Positions 1-8,600 of a DNA stretch of 64,000 nt are shown here, in pieces. The position numbers and the translations under genes are program-made. Positions within the stretch are counted from its first letter, which is position 1. Each line of letters opens with the position of its first letter. The notes below the pieces were generated by a model that saw nothing but the letters and a program-made list of their open reading frames with translations, ran no database searches and was not told where the DNA came from. Location: the NCBI RefSeq assembly GCF_003464595.1, contig NZ_QRZF01000022.1, positions 1-64,000 of the forward strand, in the 5' to 3' direction. Source of the stretch: Bacteroides intestinalis (GTDB lineage: Bacteria > Bacteroidota > Bacteroidia > Bacteroidales > Bacteroidaceae).

Positions 1-600
1 AATATATTTTCCTTTTTCCAGTTTTAGTTTTTCCAAAATATCACTCCCCTTGATCTGTTCCAGATTGTTATGCAAAACTTCAGCCATGGGTGAACCGACC
101 ACATAAGTACGTTCCTTAGGAGTACCCGCAGCATTCAGGTAACGGCGGGCATGCTCGGAGTAGCAAAGGTTCACGTCAGCAGTCACATCGACAATCCTCC
201 GGTTCGTCTCTTCAGGAAGGCATTCGTCAAAACAGCGGTTACCCGCTTCCATATGAAAGATAGGGATATGAAGACGCTTGGCACCAATAACGGAAAGACA
301 GGAATTGGTATCACCTAGTACGAGAACCGCATCAGGACGCATCTCTGCCATAAGTTGGTAAGACTTCGCGATAATATTGCCAATAGTCTCGCCAAGGTCC
401 TTCCCTACAGCATTCAGGTAGTAGTCAGGTTCACGAAGCCCCAGGTCTTCAAAGAACACCTGATTCAGGGAGTAATCATAATTCTGACCCGTATGTACCA
501 GTACCTGATCGAAATATTGATCACAACGTTTGATGGTGGCAGACAGGCGGATAATCTCCGGACGGGTGCCTATGATAGTCATTAATTTAAGCTTGCTCAT
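1..600 (-). CDS. capG: UDP-N-acetylglucosamine 2-epimerase (CapG/FnlC type), 3' part outside the window
   Basis: Non-hydrolysing UDP-HexNAc 2-epimerase. In the CapE-CapF-CapG pathway it performs the last step, giving UDP-N-acetyl-L-fucosamine in the cytoplasm. The first 200 residues are present (the family is about 380 long). They show the N-terminal GTRPEIIRL motif (11-19), GDTNS (96-100), HMEAGNR (116-122) and PEETNR (129-134), all typical of WecB/WbjD epimerases. The ATG at 600 overlaps the stop of capF by 4 bp (ATGA), so the genes are translationally coupled and the start is well set. A general WecB role is possible, but the capE and capF neighbours make CapG the better reading. Confidence 0.88.
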   Translation of the reverse strand, partial: MSKLKLMTIIGTRPEIIRLSATIKRCDQYFDQVLVHTGQNYDYSLNQVFFEDLGLREPDYYLNAVGKDLGETIGNIIAKSYQLMAEMRPDAVLVLGDTNSCLSVIGAKRLHIPIFHMEAGNRCFDECLPEETNRRIVDVTADVNLCYSEHARRYLNAAGTPKERTYVVGSPMAEVLHNNLEQIKGSDILEKLKLEKGKYI

Positions 601-1757
601 TTCTGTTTATAGTTTTCAGTGTTATCACAAGGGGCAAAGTAAGTATCACCGTCAGAAGGCTCATACCATTCATTGATCCAGAACTGGGTATAGAGCTCTT
701 CATCCCCGATATTGGTGATGTTATGGGTATACCAGACGGGCATATCCACATAACAAGGCTCATTGCCATCCAGATAGAAGTTCAGGACTTCAGCCGTACC
801 TATCTTACGTAACTGAATACGGGCTTTTCCGCGGATAACGGTAAAACGTTCGATCTTACGGGTATGATAATGATTGCCGCGTGTGATACCGGGAACTGTA
901 GTGGAAAAAGAGACTTGTCCGCCAATACCCAATTTTACTGTTTCCACAAACATACCGCGTGGGTCTTCGTGTTTTACCAGCTTACGGGGATAGACAGAAA
1001 CAAAGTCAATATAACCGCAGAAAGTATTGAAAAGATTCACTTCATTCTTATCTTTCAGGACAGGAATGATACCCTGATCGAAATAGAGGGATTTAAATTT
1101 TTCCAATACACCTAATATCGTAGTTACTTTCTTTTCAAAGTCATAAGGAACCAAATCACGTTCAACCACCGGAACATCATTTGAAGCGGCTTCGCGTATC
1201 TTCCCAATGATATGTTTGCAGAGATTACCCACATAGATGAGATTCACCACACTGTCCTGAAGGACCTCAGGAATTTCCCCATGAGTCAGCTTATAGCAGA
1301 AGGTAGCAATGAAAGAATTATAGTTGGGACGGCCAAAAGGACCGTACACATTGGGAACGACCATACCGGTAAAACTGGCATGGTTCCGTCCCGCCCACTC
1401 TTCAAGCAGCCTACGCCCTTCGCGTTTGGAACGTCCGTATTCATTGTCGCGTTCCTCCTGCGTAGAAGAAGAGAATAACACATATGGAGTTACCTTCTCA
1501 GCTTCCATGGCGGATATCAACTGGCTTACCAAGTGGATGTTCGTATCATAAAGCACACAGGCATCCGGGTGGCGGTTCATAGCGGCCAGATGCACGATAA
1601 CATCACATTCACGCACAAAAGAACGCAATTTCTCCTCGCTCTGAAAATAGGAGTCTTCAAAGGGGATACGCAGGAATTCATCAGGAAACAGGCCGAGCTC
1701 ATTGTAAAGATGGGTACCTACAAAGCCGGGCTGGCCCGTTATGCCAACTCGTATCAT
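597..1757 (-). CDS. capF: CapF: bifunctional UDP-sugar reductase/epimerase with C-terminal cupin
   Basis: Second enzyme of UDP-L-FucNAc synthesis. The C-terminal cupin epimerises at C3 and the N-terminal SDR domain reduces the 4-keto group with NADPH. The 386 residues show a Rossmann motif GQPGFVG (8-14), the SDR pair Y107/K111 in YGRSK, and a cupin region from about residue 265 with the metal-binding stretch GNHYHT. Staphylococcal CapF is about 370 residues, so this is full length. It lies 33 bp after capE and overlaps capG by 4 bp, which places all three in one cassette. Confidence 0.9.
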   Translation of the reverse strand: MIRVGITGQPGFVGTHLYNELGLFPDEFLRIPFEDSYFQSEEKLRSFVRECDVIVHLAAMNRHPDACVLYDTNIHLVSQLISAMEAEKVTPYVLFSSSTQEERDNEYGRSKREGRRLLEEWAGRNHASFTGMVVPNVYGPFGRPNYNSFIATFCYKLTHGEIPEVLQDSVVNLIYVGNLCKHIIGKIREAASNDVPVVERDLVPYDFEKKVTTILGVLEKFKSLYFDQGIIPVLKDKNEVNLFNTFCGYIDFVSVYPRKLVKHEDPRGMFVETVKLGIGGQVSFSTTVPGITRGNHYHTRKIERFTVIRGKARIQLRKIGTAEVLNFYLDGNEPCYVDMPVWYTHNITNIGDEELYTQFWINEWYEPSDGDTYFAPCDNTENYKQK

Positions 1758-1790
1758 AAAATCATTAAGTTTTTTAAGAATGAGAAAGAA

Positions 1791-2810
1791 TTAGAGATGA
1801 AGGTCTTCGCGGATAAAGGAAAGCTTCAGGAGAAGTTGCTTCATGCCTTCCACATCCAGACGGTGGGTGTTATGGGAGTGATAGTCTTCTATACGGGAGA
1901 CTTCCTCACTGCCTTCCACAAAGAATTTGTCATAATTCAGGTCGCGGGTATCACAGGGGATACGGTAGTAATCACCCATATCGATGGCCTTGGACATCTC
2001 TTCACGGGTCACCAGTGTTTCGTACAGCTTCTCTCCGTGGCGGGTACCGATAACTCTGACGTCAGCAGTACTATGGTACAACTCTTTCAGTGCATCAGCC
2101 AGGACATCCAGGGTAGCCGCAGGAGCTTTCTGAACAAACAGGTCACCGTTATGACCGTGTTGGAAAGCATACAGTACCAAGTCTACGGCATCATCCAGAG
2201 TCATCATGAAACGGGTCATGTTGGGGTCCGTTATAGTAATAGGATTGTTTTCCTTCATTTGTTCCACCCATAAAGGGATCACAGAACCACGGCTGGCCAT
2301 TACATTACCATAACGGGTACAACAGATGGTAGTAGTACCATCCTCCCCCAATTGGCGGCCTTTGGCAATGGCGACTTTTTCCATCATGGCTTTGCTGATG
2401 CCCATGGCGTTGATGGGATAAGCGGCTTTATCTGTGGAAAGGACCACGACATTCTTTACACCATGTTCAATGGCTGAATCAAGGACATTCTCTGTACCAA
2501 GGACATTGGTACGAACAGCCTGCGTGGGAAAGAATTCACATGAGGGTACTTGCTTTAAGGCAGCGGCATGGAAGATATAATCCACGCCGTTCATTGCACC
2601 GTCAACGGAACGTTTGTCACGCACATCTCCGATGTAAAACTTTACTTTGGGATTCTGCAAGTGATGACGCATGTCATCCTGCTTTTTCTCATCTCTGGAA
2701 AATATGCGGATCTCCTTGATATCGGAATCAAGAAAACGACGCAAAACTGCATTGCCGAAAGAACCTGTTCCACCGGTAATTAATAACACTTTGTCTTTAA
2801 AAATAGACAT
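1791..2810 (-). CDS. capE: CapE: UDP-GlcNAc 4,6-dehydratase/5-epimerase
   Basis: Cytoplasmic short-chain dehydrogenase that opens the UDP-L-FucNAc pathway from UDP-GlcNAc. The 339 residues are full length for the FlaA1/CapE type. Visible are TGGTGSFG (12-19), GDVRD (61-65), HAAALKQVP (81-89) and STDKAAYPINAMGISK. In the last, the usual SDR Tyr of Tyr-x3-Lys is replaced by Met (M136, K140), a known mark of this subfamily. A second, decayed relative of this gene lies at 22845-23362 near the head of the same operon. Confidence 0.93.
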   Translation of the reverse strand: MSIFKDKVLLITGGTGSFGNAVLRRFLDSDIKEIRIFSRDEKKQDDMRHHLQNPKVKFYIGDVRDKRSVDGAMNGVDYIFHAAALKQVPSCEFFPTQAVRTNVLGTENVLDSAIEHGVKNVVVLSTDKAAYPINAMGISKAMMEKVAIAKGRQLGEDGTTTICCTRYGNVMASRGSVIPLWVEQMKENNPITITDPNMTRFMMTLDDAVDLVLYAFQHGHNGDLFVQKAPAATLDVLADALKELYHSTADVRVIGTRHGEKLYETLVTREEMSKAIDMGDYYRIPCDTRDLNYDKFFVEGSEEVSRIEDYHSHNTHRLDVEGMKQLLLKLSFIREDLHL

Positions 2811-2834
2811 AATTATAAAGATTTATTATATACA

Positions 2835-2889
2835 TTAGCGTTCTATTTTGACGTAAGATCCAAGGTTAGCGGCCACAAGGCGGTTTCCT
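2835..2889 (-). pseudogene. Possible C-terminal remnant of a lost gene
   Basis: Between the cut-short WecA-like gene and capE, another minus-strand frame reads LGNRLVAANLGSYVKIER and then stops at 2835-2837. It looks like the tail of a protein, but I do not recognise the family and the stretch is only about 18 codons. It directly abuts the palindrome at 2889-2936, which hints at a deletion joint there. Chance coding is quite possible. Confidence 0.25.
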
Positions 2890-3060
2890 AATAAGTAATA
2901 TCAAAAAAAGATACTGTTTTTTGATATTACTTATTAATCTAGTCCGATTGTCAAGGTTATCAATGATATTAAACCTATCTGCTACTTTAAAATATGCCAG
3001 TTCCAGTATAAACAGAATTAAAAAGATGACCCCATATGTAAATAATACATTCATACTCAT
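2866..3060 (-). pseudogene. Truncated WecA/MraY-like undecaprenyl-phosphate sugar-1-P transferase (N-terminus only)
   Basis: The first 40 residues match the N-terminus of polyprenyl-phosphate HexNAc-1-P transferases: one hydrophobic helix (about 8-24), then YFKVADRFNIIDNLDNR, where the family usually has ADRFNIIDKPNxRSSH. The reading frame then runs into a 20-bp palindrome and stops after 64 residues. Intact members have 300 or more residues and about ten membrane helices. It follows the GT4 gene upstream, where Bacteroides CPS operons often keep their initiating transferase. I infer a deletion remnant; the product cannot be an active transferase. Confidence 0.6.
2889..2936. repeat. Perfect 20-bp inverted repeat with 8-nt loop
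   Basis: Arms 2889-2908 and 2917-2936 are exact reverse complements (TAATAAGTAATATCAAAAAA on the plus strand), with loop 2909-2916. It is AT-rich, with no clear T-tract after it in the minus-strand transcript, so it is not a textbook intrinsic terminator. It lies where the WecA-like gene loses homology and may be the end of a small element or a deletion joint. Confidence 0.85.
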
Positions 3061-3065
3061 TATAA

Positions 3066-4276
3066 TTACTTCAATCCCATGATTTCATCAAGCTTTCTCA
3101 AGCATCTTTCCTTATCAAAATGCTCATCATAGTAAATACGGCCAGCCTTTCCTTTTTCATTCAATACAGATTTATCGTTTGTGAGAGTTCAATTACAAGT
3201 CGCGCCAAACCTGCAGCATCGCCAGCCTTTACATTCCATCCGCAATTAGCCTCATTAACAACTTCACTACCTTCGCCATTTAAACAGGTAATGATAGGGC
3301 GTCCCGATGCCATATATGAGCTTATCTTAGCAGGTGCGTAAAGATTAAACAATGGAGAATCCGTTAGCGATACCAACATAACATCAGCCTTTTCAAAGAA
3401 CAAAGACATCGTATTTGATGGAAAACGGCCTAGTGTATAAACTGTATCTTCAAGGCCATTGTCCTTCACAAATTGCTTAACCCAGTCAAGTTTACGGCCA
3501 TCACCTACAATTATCCATTTAATCTCCTTATGTTCCTTTGTGAGCAAAGCTGCTTGCATATTGCATTCGAATCCATGAGCCTCTCCAACAGCACCAGCGA
3601 ACATAACCTTGAAACCATCTGGTATATCAGGCATCTCAAAATTCTTAGCAGTACTTGATGTCTCATCACTCCATTGTGGGTAATAGATAATCTTACCTTC
3701 ATAATTACCATACTCGCGAATACTTTCGACGAAGCTTCGGCTACTGATCAATATCTTGTCAGAATATCTATATTCGCTCGCCACAAAGTTTTTAAAGAAT
3801 CTAAGAATATATTTATTGTTTATACCACCTGCAGCAGTCAAACTTTCTGGCCATAGATCTAGCACCCAGATATAAAGAGGTACATGTCGTAACTTTTTAT
3901 ATAGAACAGCAGGACCCGACATCATCACTGGAGATAGTTGCTGGCAGAATACCATATCATACTTGTGCCAAATAGCATGAAATAGAATATAAATCCATGC
4001 TACAATCCAATAGCTGAAATAATTCAGCATCAGCATAATCTTATTATTCCCACGAGGAAATATTGGTAGGTGTGTTACTCTAACTCCATTTATTACCTCA
4101 TGACGTTTCTTAAAAATACCATATCCATCATAAAACTTACCCGCAGGATAATTAGGTGTACCTGTCACAACATGCACATCATGGCCCTCATGGGATAAAT
4201 GAAATGACACATCATTACCACGAAATGTTTCCGGATAGAAATACTGGCATACAAATAGTACCTTTTTATTTTGCAT
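3066..4276 (-). pseudogene. WbuB-like GT4 L-FucNAc transferase with a C-terminal frameshift
   Basis: GT4 glycosyltransferase of the WbuB group, which in related loci transfers L-FucNAc in the cytoplasm; capEFG in the same operon would supply its donor. The N-terminus VLFVCQYFYPETFRG and the region VLDLWPES are typical. The open frame ends early at 3161 (371 codons). The next frame continues a normal tail (GKAGRIYYDEHFDKERCL, then RKLDEIMGLK) to a TAA at 3066-3068. Adding one base near 3185, in ACGATAAA, would restore a protein of about 403 residues. So there is a one-base deletion or a sequencing error. Its ATG shares one base with the upstream stop (TAATG). Confidence 0.75.
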
Positions 4277-5364
4277 TATTTGTTATAGATTAAGGCATAA
4301 ACTGATCCAACTTCTTGTATAAACTGGTCGTTGTATAACTTTAACTTATCTTTTTTTGTAGAACGCTCATTCACCTTAAACTTCTCTCGCATCTTAGAAA
4401 GAAAGGATTCCTTATTTCCACAAATAAACATATCTTCATCGTTAACTAATGGATTTTCAAAAAACATCGGAAGATCTGAAGTAATGACATCTGCACCAGA
4501 AGATAAAACCGTTGAAATAACTCCACTGTTAGAACCCATAAGATAAGGCAATAATACATATCTAGCAGATTCAACATAGGCAAGATAATCTTCATCAGTA
4601 ACAAAGCCTAGATTAATTTCTGTATTCGAAGCTAAAAGTTTCATTTTTTCAATATCCAAACCAGGCTGAGGTTTTCCACAAATTCTCAATGTAGCCTTAG
4701 GCTCAATCTTATGAAATTCTGGCCATACATCCAACAATAACTGAATTCCCTTTTCTTGCCTCATTTGTCCAATAAACAAAAAATCAACAGATGAGTACTT
4801 TTTAGATGTACTTGGAAGCTTTGATAAATCCATAATAGGGAAAAGATGTTCAACAATTTTCGACTCATCTTCGTTGAAGACTTCAATAAGTTCTTTCCTT
4901 GAATTATCATTATGCACTAGCAAATAATCACCAATATTAAAGATTTTCTTACGATACTTCATTTCAGATGAAATACCGCCATGAGGCATAACATCATGAC
5001 AAGTGATAATAAGCTTTGCCTTGGATGTCTTTTTAAGAAGTTTTAGAAATAAAGGAATAAAGAAAAAACTATGTCCGGCATGGGAATAATTAATTAATTG
5101 GGGTTTATCTTTTATAGAATAAATTAAAATCAAAAAATAACCCTTTAGCACCTCGATGAGTTGAAAGATCTTCCGAGTTTTCCCCTTATATTTACTAAAA
5201 GCTACATCTCCTCGCTTAAAAAACAACTTGTCACCATAATCAAATGGATAATAGTAGTTAACAAAGGCACGTTGTTTATATCCTTTACTGTCAAGCACTT
5301 TATATATAGCGTCTAAATAAAGACCCGAATTGCCGCTTGTCCCCCAGTAAATATGATAAATCAT
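4276..5364 (-). CDS. GT4-family glycosyltransferase
   Basis: Probable CPS glycosyltransferase with a GT-B fold, acting on lipid-linked repeat units at the cytoplasmic face of the membrane. The C-terminal half has the GT4 pattern FIGQMRQEKGIQLLLDVW, then LRICGKP and LPYLMGSNSGVISTVLSSG, where the acidic nucleotide-sugar motif is weaker than usual. The N-terminal half has ITCHDVMPHGG. At 362 residues it is normal length. It is the last gene before the WbuB-like gene (one-base overlap). Donor and linkage cannot be read from the sequence. Confidence 0.82.
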   Translation of the reverse strand: MIYHIYWGTSGNSGLYLDAIYKVLDSKGYKQRAFVNYYYPFDYGDKLFFKRGDVAFSKYKGKTRKIFQLIEVLKGYFLILIYSIKDKPQLINYSHAGHSFFFIPLFLKLLKKTSKAKLIITCHDVMPHGGISSEMKYRKKIFNIGDYLLVHNDNSRKELIEVFNEDESKIVEHLFPIMDLSKLPSTSKKYSSVDFLFIGQMRQEKGIQLLLDVWPEFHKIEPKATLRICGKPQPGLDIEKMKLLASNTEINLGFVTDEDYLAYVESARYVLLPYLMGSNSGVISTVLSSGADVITSDLPMFFENPLVNDEDMFICGNKESFLSKMREKFKVNERSTKKDKLKLYNDQFIQEVGSVYALIYNK

Positions 5365-5443
5365 AGAGTCTATATAAAATAAAAGATACTATAGCAATAA
5401 TTATACTACCTGACTTCCCAATATAACGACTGAAAAACAGAAG

Positions 5444-6436
5444 TTATTCAACATTCTGCCTCCAATGGCTGTATCTAGCAGAATTTGCTAGTAATTCGTT
5501 TTCCAGGCTTACTGTATTATGTCCTAATTGTTTGGCAAAAACAAGCAAAGAACTCTTAAAGCCTAATACAGTCATGTGCTTATAAGATGATAAATAAACC
5601 TCAAATGGGAACTCCATAGGAAGTTCCTTAAATTGCAGTCCTCTCTTAGTAAACAAACTTGTTATATACTCTCTATTCTCTGCCGATTGGAATGGATGGA
5701 ACTTAAAATAATTCATCGAACCTGCAGCTCTTTCAATCAGAACTTCAACGAAATGCATATAAATGTCCTTTTCAATAATATTCATTTCTACAGAAGATTC
5801 GAAAATAAAGCATGGGTATTGAGGATCCAGGGAATATTTGCTTTCTATATTAAACTTAGGCCAATTAATAGTTTGCTGTTTATATCCTAGTTCCTTAAAT
5901 ATACTATCATTTAAAGCATAACAAACAGGATTTGACCTATCGTCATTAATAAAATCCGGTACTCGCCAACTAAAATGAGATGACCATATTCTATGTTGAT
6001 AAAGAATCTTGAAAAAAAGGTCTAAAACAGATCTGTTTAGGGGTAATTGCCTTTTTTTTAGAAGACCACTTAGAACTAAAGCACCTTCTTGAAGATAATT
6101 GAATCCAGAACAAAAACTATTTGTAAAAATTAACTGTATAATACGAACTCCGCCAGGATTTGGTGCATACATTATATAATTACTATTTCCAATTCCTTCA
6201 TTTATTTGTTTATCTATTTTTTTTATTGCCTTATGACAAGATAATAAGTTCTGAAAATATTTATAGCTATATGCCCATGACATATCAATTTCTTTATATT
6301 TGCCCTGAATAAGAATATTCTTATAATTTCTAACTAGGACGAATATAATATCATCTTTATTTAAATGTAAATAATCAATCACTCCCAATGCTGTCATACA
6401 TGTGGTATGAGAATTGATAACAAAAAGATGTTTCAT
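5444..6436 (-). CDS. Putative CMP-sugar transferase with HP and SS motifs (sialyltransferase-like)
   Basis: I recognise no exact family. The 330-residue protein has features shared by bacterial sialyl/polysialyl transferases of GT-B fold: an N-terminal strand MKHLFVINSH, a KFHP motif (HP at 247-248), an acidic EFPFE (275-279) and a GFKSS motif (SS at 295-296). It starts on the stop codon of the cytidylyltransferase gene (TAATG). The operon also holds kdsA, kdsC and kdsD. I infer that it transfers the CMP-activated ulosonic acid made by those genes. It has no signal peptide or membrane helix. Residue similarity is weak, so the role is tentative. Confidence 0.5.
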   Translation of the reverse strand: MKHLFVINSHTTCMTALGVIDYLHLNKDDIIFVLVRNYKNILIQGKYKEIDMSWAYSYKYFQNLLSCHKAIKKIDKQINEGIGNSNYIMYAPNPGGVRIIQLIFTNSFCSGFNYLQEGALVLSGLLKKRQLPLNRSVLDLFFKILYQHRIWSSHFSWRVPDFINDDRSNPVCYALNDSIFKELGYKQQTINWPKFNIESKYSLDPQYPCFIFESSVEMNIIEKDIYMHFVEVLIERAAGSMNYFKFHPFQSAENREYITSLFTKRGLQFKELPMEFPFEVYLSSYKHMTVLGFKSSLLVFAKQLGHNTVSLENELLANSARYSHWRQNVE

Positions 6437-7086
6437 TATTTCTCTTTTTTCGACTCAATTATTTTTTCTGCAAATTCAAAATCCTCAGGCCAATCGATAT
6501 CAACACCTTCTATTTCGTCAACTAAAGCAAAATAAGGGTTACTACCTATACGTTGATGATGAACCTTCCACACATCCCTCTTAAACATAAAAAATGCACT
6601 TGTCTCTTCGTATACTGGTTCAATTGTCTGTGTCCGTGGTATTTCCTTGAGATCATAATTCAAAGGTGCTCCCTTGTACCAAATAAAAGTCTGTATTTTT
6701 TTTGCGCTAAAAGCAGAATCATATCCATCATTAATAATCCTATCAATAGCATTTTCTACGGTTTCTTTTTTCATAAAAGGTGAAGTAGTGTGAGCAAGTA
6801 TATATAAATCTGCATCTACGGTCTTTGCGAACTCTTCATATATTTCTTTACCTAAAGTCTCATCTCTATCCAAAAACTCTGGACGCTTCAAAAACTTAAC
6901 CCCCTTTGGAAGATATTCAATAATGTCAATATTACTACAATAAACATAAACTTCATCTATTTTGTTAACATCAACTAGAGTATCAAGTATATGACACATC
7001 AAAGGTCTACCACCGAGTAATTTAAGATTTTTTCCAACAACTCTTTTACTATTAAGTCGTATAGGAACAAAAGCTACAACTTTCAT
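6436..7086 (-). CDS. NeuA-like CMP-ulosonic acid cytidylyltransferase
   Basis: Activates a 2-keto-3-deoxy sugar acid with CTP in the cytoplasm. The N-terminal motif PIRLNSKRVVGKNLKLLGG (8-26) is of NeuA type; classical KdsB enzymes have a PARYxSTRLPGKPL form instead. TSPFM and DWPEDFEFAE near the C-terminus also fit acylneuraminate cytidylyltransferases. At 216 residues it matches single-domain NeuA. No sialic acid synthase or condensing gene other than kdsA is in the window, so the likely substrate is Kdo or a Kdo derivative. Confidence 0.82.
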   Translation of the reverse strand: MKVVAFVPIRLNSKRVVGKNLKLLGGRPLMCHILDTLVDVNKIDEVYVYCSNIDIIEYLPKGVKFLKRPEFLDRDETLGKEIYEEFAKTVDADLYILAHTTSPFMKKETVENAIDRIINDGYDSAFSAKKIQTFIWYKGAPLNYDLKEIPRTQTIEPVYEETSAFFMFKRDVWKVHHQRIGSNPYFALVDEIEGVDIDWPEDFEFAEKIIESKKEK

Positions 7087-7133
7087 ATGGAAATTTTATT
7101 TTATATTTAAAAACTATTTAATACATAAAATTA

Positions 7134-8525
7134 TTATTTATCAACATGCTTCACTAGCATTTTCTTGACTAAAAACATAAATATTAGTGAATAGATTACA
7201 CCTACAAACAATGGGGAGGATGTTCCTCTTGGCATCATTAAAACACCCTGAGATATAGATATTAATACAAATCTGTATTTTAGATTAACATCAGCCTTAT
7301 TTTCCAAAAAAGCGAAAAAGAGACCAAAGCCCAATGCAAGTATGCAAAAGACTAGTATCGATGCCCCAGAATAGAGATATAAATCAGAAAGAGAAGACCA
7401 TCCTAATCCATTACCATCTGCATATAATTTCGGGTTCAAGTCATAACACATGTGCCCTTGAAAGGTAAGATCTTGCATATGCAGTTTTTGGTCAGATAAT
7501 TTGGAATAAAGAAAAGTTGATCCTGGAATAAAAGTTTGGATGTATGCAATCCATGGATATCCATGAACAAGAGTACTTGCATGAAATATCATTAACGAAA
7601 TTCCTGTAGAATACAAAAAAACTTCCAAAGCGTCAAAAATAATAAAACCTTCCAAACCGGCTCCTCTTGCGCTTAGTGAAAATATTACAAGCAAAACTAT
7701 TACTCCGGCAATTACATATATGAGAATTTTTGATATTCCAATATTTTTCTCTTTAGAATATAGCCAAATACATATAAGAAGTATAGAAGCAAATGCAAAT
7801 CGAGATCCACCAATTAAAACTAAAATTCCATAAAGAATGTACATTTTAAGATATTTTGGATATTCACTTTTTGCATATACATTTGTAAAAGCAAGCATCA
7901 TTACGCCTACAACCGAGTTGATTACTGTTATAAAAGATTTATTGTATTCTTTTTCAGTAACATCAACTAAAGATACGCCATATCCATAAGTAAAAGCATA
8001 ATAGATCTCATTCATACCTTGAATTAATATACATATTAAAATTAGAGGAAAAACAATTTTTGCAAATGAAACACATTTTTTACTATCCATCTTTCCATCA
8101 ATGACTTCCTTTATAACACAGCATCTCCTCCTTGACATTACATATCCTATCGTAACGAAGTATAAAAAAGAATATACCCATGTCATCAACTCCGATACGT
8201 TTTTTGGTGTAACATTATATACAAAAAAATATGTCGGCTGAAAAATATCAAGATCATGATCAAAAACACCAACCCAGAATCTACCTCCAATAAATAGACT
8301 AAAAGCAACTAGGTACAAGAAAAATAAATTAATCTTTGCATTATTGCTATACCATACAGCCCTAAAGGAGACTATAGAGAGGACTACATAACCAACGCTA
8401 TATTTAAAATTATGAACATATTGATCATTACAAATGTATAATGAAAATAAATAAACGACAGTAAGCAGGATCATCTGTGATGAGCGCGGCCTAAAAATAA
8501 AATTGTATTTATCTTGATATGCCAT
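7134..8525 (-). CDS. wzy: Wzy-like polysaccharide polymerase
   Basis: Integral membrane protein of 463 residues with about 11-12 hydrophobic helices and a larger loop around residues 320-385. This fits O-antigen/CPS polymerases that join lipid-linked repeat units in the periplasm. These proteins share little sequence, so the call rests on topology, length, very AT-rich codon use and position inside a Wzx-dependent CPS operon. It lies between kdsD and the cytidylyltransferase gene. Confidence 0.72.
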   Translation of the reverse strand: MAYQDKYNFIFRPRSSQMILLTVVYLFSLYICNDQYVHNFKYSVGYVVLSIVSFRAVWYSNNAKINLFFLYLVAFSLFIGGRFWVGVFDHDLDIFQPTYFFVYNVTPKNVSELMTWVYSFLYFVTIGYVMSRRRCCVIKEVIDGKMDSKKCVSFAKIVFPLILICILIQGMNEIYYAFTYGYGVSLVDVTEKEYNKSFITVINSVVGVMMLAFTNVYAKSEYPKYLKMYILYGILVLIGGSRFAFASILLICIWLYSKEKNIGISKILIYVIAGVIVLLVIFSLSARGAGLEGFIIFDALEVFLYSTGISLMIFHASTLVHGYPWIAYIQTFIPGSTFLYSKLSDQKLHMQDLTFQGHMCYDLNPKLYADGNGLGWSSLSDLYLYSGASILVFCILALGFGLFFAFLENKADVNLKYRFVLISISQGVLMMPRGTSSPLFVGVIYSLIFMFLVKKMLVKHVDK

Positions 8526-8600
8526 GCAAAAGATTAAATGATTATAAAAGTTTATTATGATTATAATATTCTGCCCACTCCCATATACGCTTTTCTACAA

